NCBI GenBank assembly: GCA_963675435.1
Contig: OY776216.1
Location: forward strand, 1,860,001-1,924,000
Direction: 5' to 3'
DNA: 64,000 bases
From: Saccharicrinis sp963675435
GTDB lineage: Bacteria; Bacteroidota; Bacteroidia; Bacteroidales; Marinilabiliaceae
Shown: one piece after another, positions 58,795 to 64,000 of the stretch
Layout of the letters: each line of letters opens with the position of its first letter
Position numbering within the stretch: position 1 is the stretch's first letter
Notes under the pieces: generated by a model
Told to the model about the DNA's origin: nothing
What the model saw: the letters and a program-made list of their open reading frames with translations, nothing else
The model's database searches: none
Position numbers and translations under genes: made by a program

Positions 58795-58998
58795 ACGAAT
58801 CAAAATTTTCTTTGCTAGGTAATTGTGGCAAAAATAAATGAATTATTGAAGAATAGCATATTTATTACACGAATGCTGCTTTTTTATATGCCTTTTTTAA
58901 AAAGAATGATCAATTCATGTTATTATTTAAAAACAAATTCATTTTTTTGTTGTATTACATTATTCGTACACCTTAAACATACTGATAATACAAATATT

Positions 58999-59823
58999 AT
59001 GGATTTAAATAATATTGAATTTAACAATATACTAGTTGCATTTGGACTCACATTATTTGCTGGTTTGGCCACAGGTATTGGTAGTGCAATGGCCTTCTTT
59101 GCAAAAAAAACAAACACTAAATTCTTATCATTGGCTCTTGGCTTTTCTGCAGGAGTAATGATATATGTTTCGTTTGTTGAAATTTTTATTAAAGCAAAAG
59201 ATAATCTTGTTGAATCATATGATGAGGTTATGGGAACCTGGATTACTGTAGCTTCATTTTTTGGAGGTATGCTTTTGATTGCTATCATTGATAAGTTTAT
59301 TCCTTCAGCAGAAAATCCTCATGAAATGGAAAAGATTGAGGATATGACGGAAGAAAAAAGAAAGAAAAGCAGCCACCTGATGCGTATGGGTTTATTTACA
59401 GCCTTGGCCATTGGAATACACAATTTTCCGGAAGGATTAGCCACTTTTACTGCTGCTTTAACAGACCCTAATTTAGGTATTGCTATTGCAGTTGCCATTG
59501 CCATTCATAATATTCCCGAAGGTATAGCTGTATCTGTTCCGGTTTATTTTGCAACAGGAAGTAGAAGAAAGGCTTTCCGATTAAGTTTTTTATCGGGTTT
59601 GGCTGAACCAATTGGAGCTATAGTTGGTTACTTGGTTCTAATGCCTTTTTTATCGCCACCCATGTTTGGGATTATTTTTGCCGGAGTTGCCGGAATTATG
59701 GTTTTTATTAGTCTGGATGAATTATTACCTGCAGCACAAAAGTACGGAGAACACCACTTATCTATTTATGGATTGTTTGCCGGAATGGTAGTAATGGCAT
59801 TAAGTTTATTGATGTTTTTGTAA
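58999..59823 (+). CDS. zupT: ZIP-family metal transporter ZupT
   Basis: A 274-residue inner-membrane protein with about eight membrane helices. I use ATG 58999 (MDLNNIEFNNILVAFGLTLF); the 58 codons upstream in the same frame give no family sequence. The conserved metal-binding helices are GIHNFPEGLATFTAALTDP and IHNIPEGIAVSVPVYFATGS, followed by LSGLAEPIGAIVGYL. It takes up zinc and other divalent metals. It ends 3 bases before endonuclease III, so the two are co-transcribed. Confidence 0.94.
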   Translation: MDLNNIEFNNILVAFGLTLFAGLATGIGSAMAFFAKKTNTKFLSLALGFSAGVMIYVSFVEIFIKAKDNLVESYDEVMGTWITVASFFGGMLLIAIIDKFIPSAENPHEMEKIEDMTEEKRKKSSHLMRMGLFTALAIGIHNFPEGLATFTAALTDPNLGIAIAVAIAIHNIPEGIAVSVPVYFATGSRRKAFRLSFLSGLAEPIGAIVGYLVLMPFLSPPMFGIIFAGVAGIMVFISLDELLPAAQKYGEHHLSIYGLFAGMVVMALSLLMFL

Positions 59824-59826
59824 GTT

Positions 59827-60471
59827 ATGACGAAGAAAGAACGTTTTGAAAATATAATAGAGTGGTTTAAGGTAAACATGCCTATTGCCGAAACAGAATT
59901 ACATTATTCTAATCCATATGAATTATTAGTGGCTGTAATTTTATCTGCTCAGTGTACTGATAAGAGAGTAAATATGATTACCCCTGATTTGTTTCAACGT
60001 TTTCCAACTCCTGATAAATTAGCAGATTCAACTCCAGAAGAGGTTTTCGATTATATCAGATCATGTACATACCCAAATAACAAGAGTAAGCATCTTGTTG
60101 GGATGGCTAAAATGTTGGTTAATGACTTTAATAATGTAGTACCTGATGATATAAAAGAACTACAAAAGTTACCAGGTGTAGGACGAAAAACAGCCAACGT
60201 AATTGCAAGTGTAGTATTTGAAAAACCTGCAATGGCAGTAGATACTCATGTATTTAGAGTTTCAGAACGAATTGGCTTAACCACAAACTCAAAAACACCT
60301 TTAGAAACAGAAAAACAACTGGTTAAATACTTTCCTGAAGAATTACTGCCCATAGCCCATCACTGGTTGATTCTTCATGGGCGATATGTTTGCATTGCCC
60401 GTAAACCTAAATGTAACAAGTGTGGCTTGCAGGAGTATTGTAAGTTTTATCAGAAGAATAAAGTTGCATAA
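59827..60471 (+). CDS. nth: Endonuclease III
   Basis: A 214-residue DNA glycosylase/AP lyase that removes oxidised pyrimidines. The helix-hairpin-helix is LQKLPGVGRKTANVIASVVF with catalytic Lys (GRKTAN) and the Asp in AVDTHVFRVSERIGL. The C-terminal iron-sulfur loop is CIARKPKCNKCGLQEYC (C-x6-C-x2-C-x5-C). Length is typical. It is the second gene after zupT. Confidence 0.97.
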   Translation: MTKKERFENIIEWFKVNMPIAETELHYSNPYELLVAVILSAQCTDKRVNMITPDLFQRFPTPDKLADSTPEEVFDYIRSCTYPNNKSKHLVGMAKMLVNDFNNVVPDDIKELQKLPGVGRKTANVIASVVFEKPAMAVDTHVFRVSERIGLTTNSKTPLETEKQLVKYFPEELLPIAHHWLILHGRYVCIARKPKCNKCGLQEYCKFYQKNKVA

Positions 60472-60495
60472 TATACCAAAGAGCTTATTTTGAGT

Positions 60496-60760
60496 GCGAA
60501 AAGATAAATGTTGTTAGCGAAATATATAATATGTGAGCGAATTGCTGCAATATATGAGCGAAATGGTCAAATTAGTAAGCGAAATAATCAAATTAGTAGG
60601 CGAAACGGTCGATTTACAGAGCGAAATAGTCATTATTGTAAAAGTTGAGCATTTCGCTCTGTAAAATGAGTATTTCGCTAATATATATTATAGTTCGCTG
60701 GGTAAATTGTAATGTTCGCTATGATATTTACCAATTTAGCTTAGTATAAAGTTGTTTCGC
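60496..60760. repeat. Dyad array of GCGAAA boxes with 21-bp period
   Basis: GCGAA(A)-type boxes start at 60496, 60517, 60537, 60558, 60579, 60600 and 60621; the mirror boxes (TTTCGC or TTCGC) end at 60657, 60678, 60698, 60719, about 60740 (degenerate TTTAGC) and 60760. Every step is 20 or 21 bases, and the pairs share one centre near 60638.5. The innermost pair extends to a perfect 15-base inverted repeat (60613-60627 and 60651-60665). Spacers on the left are partly alike (ATGGTCAAATTAGTAA, ATAATCAAATTAGTAG) but not inverted on the right. There is no coding frame. It lies between convergent genes. I do not recognise a named element. Confidence 0.9.
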
Positions 60761-60767
60761 CTTTGAT

Positions 60768-62660
60768 TTATATCTTCATTTTAATTCCAATTCCAAAACT
60801 CCAGTTATTAAACTCCATCCCACTTTTGTTTGATGGATTTCCATTGATATAATAGTTCATATCCTTATGTGAAATTGATTCGGATGCATGTTTTCTGAAT
60901 AAGAAAAATCCTGAACGTTCTTGTAATGTTATAATATGATCAGTTTTTGCAGGTGATATATAATTGGCAGTGAGGTTTAAATACAAAAGGTTGGAAATTT
61001 GATAATCAATATCGGCACCAAAGATTACACCATTAATTTTTAATCCGGAATAGGCTTGAATTTTGTCGTTGTTAAACTTTTTTCCTCTAAATTTAAAATT
61101 CTTATCAGAGCTAATTATCCCTATACTTTGTACAGTACTCATCCATGAATAGCCAGTTGATAAATTGACAAAAATATTGCGACCAATTGTATTTATTGGA
61201 ATTCGGTAATTATAATAAAAGCTATTATTTGAAGTATGAAAGGCTTTGCTTAAAGAAAAAAAAGTTTGATAACCGATTCCGTTTCTTTTATTTAATTTAT
61301 ACAGTATCGTCTCTTCAAAATTAAGTGAAGCATTTAATTGATTTATTTCTTTATTAAAAAAAAGGTGTTGGTAATTAAAGTTAATTTTTGACTGTTTTAT
61401 AGAATTTGCAAAGTACCGTATACCAATAGAAATCTCCATTTTTGTAATTAACTTTTGTATCATTTGTTTGGCTGTAGGCTTGGGGGATGGTGATATAAAT
61501 AATTCTTTAGTTGTAGCAGTATCAATTTTTATAGCATCGGGAATTGTAGCATAATCTTTCCAATTGCTTTTAGAATAATCTATAGCTTCTATAGTAGGAG
61601 TATAGGTAATCGGAACTTGCTGGTTAAAGGGTATCTTATTTACATCATTAATTTGTACTGAGGTTACAACATTTTCAGCTACTAAGTAATAAGTGCTGTC
61701 TCTGTGATTGATTTTCTCTCTATAATATGATGACTGGTAATAAAAAATGGAGTCATGGATATTATAATTAACTACCAAATCAAAGTCTTCAGCTTTAATG
61801 TCAGTGTGTAGTCCTAAAATATCATTATACCTTTCTTTTAACCAATATTCAGTTGGACTTAATTCCACTTTTAAGTATCCTAAAGTTTTTACATCTATAA
61901 AAAGTTTGCCTTTATATTTTAATTTTTTGTCAGTTTTAGGTTTAAAGCTAATTACATATACCTTCCTTTTATTATAATTCTCAACACCAGATAATTCGTA
62001 TTGATAATTTTTATCCGGCTTTAAATACTCAGTTCTATTTTTAATTAAATCGTCATGGTGTATATCATATACAGCGCCATAATAGGCATAACGAAATTCA
62101 TTGCTTTGCTTAGGTTTGCTGTACTTTCTGGTTTTAATAATACTTACGGTTCCTTCTGTTTTGCTTTGGTATGAGGATTTATAGGCATTTAATAATACTT
62201 CGTTTAGTCTTATATAATCTTTGTCACCATTTTGTAATCCACTTCTGTGGAAAACTTCATACGTTGTTGGCTGTTTCGGATAATTATTAGAAATTTTATT
62301 GTAGGCTTTACTCAAGAAACTTCGCAAAGTACTATCTGGCATTATTACAATCTCATTTAATGGAGTTATTGAAGGGGTGAGTATTATATCAGAATTTTCT
62401 TTTAATTGATTAAAGCTAATTTCTAAAGATTGATAACCAATACAGCTAAAACAAATTGTATAAATTTTGTCGGTAAGGATCTTTAACTTATATCTTCCAT
62501 TAACGTCAGATACAGTTCCGTTGTATGTTCCTTTTAAGCTAATATTTACAAAAGGTATGGGTTGTAGTGTTTTGGAGTCTATGATTTTTCCTAAAAAGGA
62601 TTTGGAATAGGATAATGTTGATATCGTTAATAATAAAATTAAGATAAATATGTTCTTCAT
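60768..62660 (-). CDS. Outer-membrane protein with CarboxypepD_reg-like N-terminus
   Basis: A 630-residue exported protein. After a signal peptide (MKNIFILILLLTISTLSYSK) residues 20-100 are a carboxypeptidase-regulatory-like Ig domain (GKIIDSKTLQPIPFVNISLK, GTVSDVNGRYKL). Residues 120-400 are beta-rich and DUF5686-like (KAYNKISNNYPKQPTTYEVF, GKLFIDVKTLGYLKVEL). The last 200 residues look like beta-barrel strands ending GMEFNNWSFGIGIKMKI. This arrangement is common in Bacteroidetes and uncharacterised. It is convergent with endonuclease III, with the dyad repeat array in the gap. Confidence 0.8.
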   Translation of the reverse strand: MKNIFILILLLTISTLSYSKSFLGKIIDSKTLQPIPFVNISLKGTYNGTVSDVNGRYKLKILTDKIYTICFSCIGYQSLEISFNQLKENSDIILTPSITPLNEIVIMPDSTLRSFLSKAYNKISNNYPKQPTTYEVFHRSGLQNGDKDYIRLNEVLLNAYKSSYQSKTEGTVSIIKTRKYSKPKQSNEFRYAYYGAVYDIHHDDLIKNRTEYLKPDKNYQYELSGVENYNKRKVYVISFKPKTDKKLKYKGKLFIDVKTLGYLKVELSPTEYWLKERYNDILGLHTDIKAEDFDLVVNYNIHDSIFYYQSSYYREKINHRDSTYYLVAENVVTSVQINDVNKIPFNQQVPITYTPTIEAIDYSKSNWKDYATIPDAIKIDTATTKELFISPSPKPTAKQMIQKLITKMEISIGIRYFANSIKQSKINFNYQHLFFNKEINQLNASLNFEETILYKLNKRNGIGYQTFFSLSKAFHTSNNSFYYNYRIPINTIGRNIFVNLSTGYSWMSTVQSIGIISSDKNFKFRGKKFNNDKIQAYSGLKINGVIFGADIDYQISNLLYLNLTANYISPAKTDHIITLQERSGFFLFRKHASESISHKDMNYYINGNPSNKSGMEFNNWSFGIGIKMKI

Positions 62661-62779
62661 GTTTTAGGTTTGATTAAATAGCTAAAATGTTTTGGTTTTG
62701 CAATTATAATTAAAAAATCACTAGATGAAGAACATATGTTTGGGTTTAAGTAATAATAAATATTTTGTAGGAAATAAAA

Positions 62780-62805
62780 AAAGGTCGCCAAACCAGACGA
62801 CCTTT
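62780..62805 (-). terminator. Terminator of the outer-membrane barrel gene
   Basis: On the minus strand AAAGGTCGTC pairs with GGCGACCTTT (one G-U pair) and is followed by TTTTATT. Confidence 0.9.
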
Positions 62806-62829
62806 AATTGTATTTTTATTGGGTTGTTA

Positions 62830-63390
62830 CTAAAATCTGTAACTAACCCCCACAGTTAAATAGCTTACTCCATAACCAGCTTCGGCGTATACTCCAAACT
62901 GATCTGCAAAAGCATAACGTATTCCTACAAAAATGTCTGTAATTAAATTGGTTTCATTTTCTTTGTATGTCTGCTTGTCTCCCCAAACATCTGTGTAATC
63001 ATACTTTACTCGTTCAAAACGTAAACCAGACATAATACCAGCATAAACATCAACAACATCCCAGGCTTTATCACCTGTAATATCTGTCATGTCAAAATGG
63101 TAAGATGCTCTTGGTCCAACTAATGAGTATCTGTAATTTCCACCTTGGTAATCAGCTCCGGCAAAAGAAAAAACAGCCCCACCACCAATATGTCCAATAC
63201 CTACTTTATCAGTAAAGCCGTATTCGTAAAATCCAGAAATAGAAGGAGTTTTAGAGTCTACGGAGTAGTTTGAAATGGCTGGGATCCCAATGCCAATTCC
63301 TGCTGTTTGTTCTCCTGCTTTTAAAGTTTGACTAAATCCATTTGTTCCAATGGTTAAAACTAAACCTAATAAGATTAATACTTTTCTCAT
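62830..63390 (-). CDS. Small outer-membrane beta-barrel protein
   Basis: A 186-residue protein with a signal peptide (MRKVLILLGLVLTIGTNGFS) and alternating beta strands ending in the aromatic terminal strand VGVSYRF, the signal for barrel insertion. Strands such as GFYEYGFTDKVGIGHIGGGA and TDIFVGIRYAFADQFGVYAE are typical of eight-stranded OmpA/OmpW-like barrels. No ligand can be assigned. Confidence 0.85.
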   Translation of the reverse strand: MRKVLILLGLVLTIGTNGFSQTLKAGEQTAGIGIGIPAISNYSVDSKTPSISGFYEYGFTDKVGIGHIGGGAVFSFAGADYQGGNYRYSLVGPRASYHFDMTDITGDKAWDVVDVYAGIMSGLRFERVKYDYTDVWGDKQTYKENETNLITDIFVGIRYAFADQFGVYAEAGYGVSYLTVGVSYRF

Positions 63391-63497
63391 TGAATTAAAA
63401 TTTTATTTGTGTTAATTGATTCATATAGTATTTAACGACCAAAAGTATAAAATATTTGAATTATAAAGTATTAAAAATTGTTGGAATGAATTTTTAC

Positions 63498-63530
63498 TTG
63501 CCTTAAATCGAATTGTAATTACTAACTTTG
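63498..63530 (+). promoter_or_regulatory. Promoter of panB
   Basis: TTG (63498-63500) and TAACTTTG (63523-63530), a full -7 match, 63 bases before the start codon. Confidence 0.7.
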
Positions 63531-63593
63531 CCGAGTTGAACAAATTTTTAAGGAAGATTTTCCAATATAACAAGACACAAAAATATAAGGATT

Positions 63594-64000
63594 ATGTCAG
63601 TAGCGATGAATCGCCAAAGAAAGGTGACCACTCATGTGTTGAGCGAGATGAAGCATAACAATGAAAAGATTGCTATGTTAACAGCTTATGATTATTCAAT
63701 GGCTAAAATTGTAGATCAGGCTGGGATAGATGTGATATTAGTAGGAGATTCGGCATCAAATGTAATGGCAGGATGGGAAACTACTTTACCAATCACATTG
63801 GATCAAATGATTTATCATGGAACATCAGTGGTAAGGGCGGTAAACAGAGCATTAGTTGTTGTAGACTTACCATTTGGTACCTATCAGGGTAATTCAAAAG
63901 AAGCTTTAACATCAGCCATTAAAATTATGAAAGAAACAGCTGCAGATGCTGTTAAAATTGAAGGTGGCGAAGAGATTATTGAATCTGTAAAGCGTATTCT
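63594..64000 (+). CDS. panB: 3-methyl-2-oxobutanoate hydroxymethyltransferase, cut by the window end
   Basis: The first 135 codons of the ketopantoate synthase PanB, running off the window. Visible motifs: TAYDYSMAKIVDQAGIDVIL, VGDSASNVMAGWETTLPITL (metal-binding Asp and the GDS loop), YHGTSVVRAVNRALVVVDLP with FGTYQ, and AVKIEGGEEI (KIEGG). It makes ketopantoate, the first step of pantothenate synthesis. Start ATG 63594 is preceded by a good promoter. Confidence 0.95.
   Translation, partial: MSVAMNRQRKVTTHVLSEMKHNNEKIAMLTAYDYSMAKIVDQAGIDVILVGDSASNVMAGWETTLPITLDQMIYHGTSVVRAVNRALVVVDLPFGTYQGNSKEALTSAIKIMKETAADAVKIEGGEEIIESVKRI

Noticed and set aside
58825..58998. 58-codon extension of the ZIP transporter
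   Set aside because: Sequence upstream of ATG 58999 is unlike the family and is AT-rich leader.
60496..60760. CRISPR array reading of the GCGAAA repeats
   Set aside because: The repeated word is only 6-7 bases, the period is 21 and the second half is mirrored; no cas genes nearby.

Overview
The window reads as chromosomal DNA of an AT-rich marine-type member of the phylum Bacteroidetes, probably order Marinilabiliales/Bacteroidales. Supporting signs are the 16S/23S sequence, promoters of the Bacteroidetes type (-7 box TAnnTTTG), starts without Shine-Dalgarno sequences, a type III glutamine synthetase, and families typical of this phylum (DUF3109, DUF4469, CarboxypepD_reg outer-membrane proteins). 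I cannot name the species.

Region 1 (1-13.97 kb) is an accessory island for type VI secretion cargo: a four-helix-bundle gene between direct repeats, a VgrG spike, an HU-like DUF4469 protein, a PAAR tip and a DUF2235 (Tle1-type) lipase effector. These are followed by a tandem array of five DUF2931 lipoproteins with an exact 1051-bp spacing, presumed immunity proteins. A decayed second module follows: an effector C-terminal remnant plus a sixth DUF2931 gene. No T6SS sheath or baseplate genes are in the window.

Region 2 (13.98-24.4 kb) is an insertion-sequence graveyard. A 337-codon membrane-protein gene can be rebuilt by removing an IS4-type element (9-bp target duplication) and a second IS4-type element (5-bp duplication). 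Next to it an IS5-type element carries an IS21 element and an IS1182 element inside its own transposase gene; removing both restores a 449-codon frame.

Region 3 (24.4-30.1 kb) is an rRNA operon with three tandem promoters, 16S-23S-5S, no tRNA in the spacer and a strong terminator.

Region 4 (30.1-35.3 kb) holds an IS66 remnant, an ISAon1-like element, and a low-molecular-weight phosphatase gene overlapping a fructosamine-kinase-like gene that is split by a second copy of the 1353-bp IS4-type element. The two copies lie in opposite orientation around the rRNA operon.

Region 5 (35.3-64 kb) is ordinary chromosome: cytidylate-kinase-like protein, flavodoxin, O-methyltransferase, M16 protease, two identical tRNA-Phe genes, two sensor kinases, gpmI, DUF3109, M20 peptidase, glutamine synthetase III, DEAD-box helicase, FTCD, a stand-alone ThrRS-editing-domain protein, class II aldolase, aminotransferase, Nudix hydrolase, nucleotidyltransferase, amidase, a ZIP-type transporter, endonuclease III, two outer-membrane proteins and the start of panB. 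Between the convergent endonuclease III gene and an outer-membrane gene is a striking non-coding element: seven GCGAAA-type boxes and then six mirror-image boxes (one degenerate), all spaced 20-21 bp around one dyad centre. I do not recognise it.
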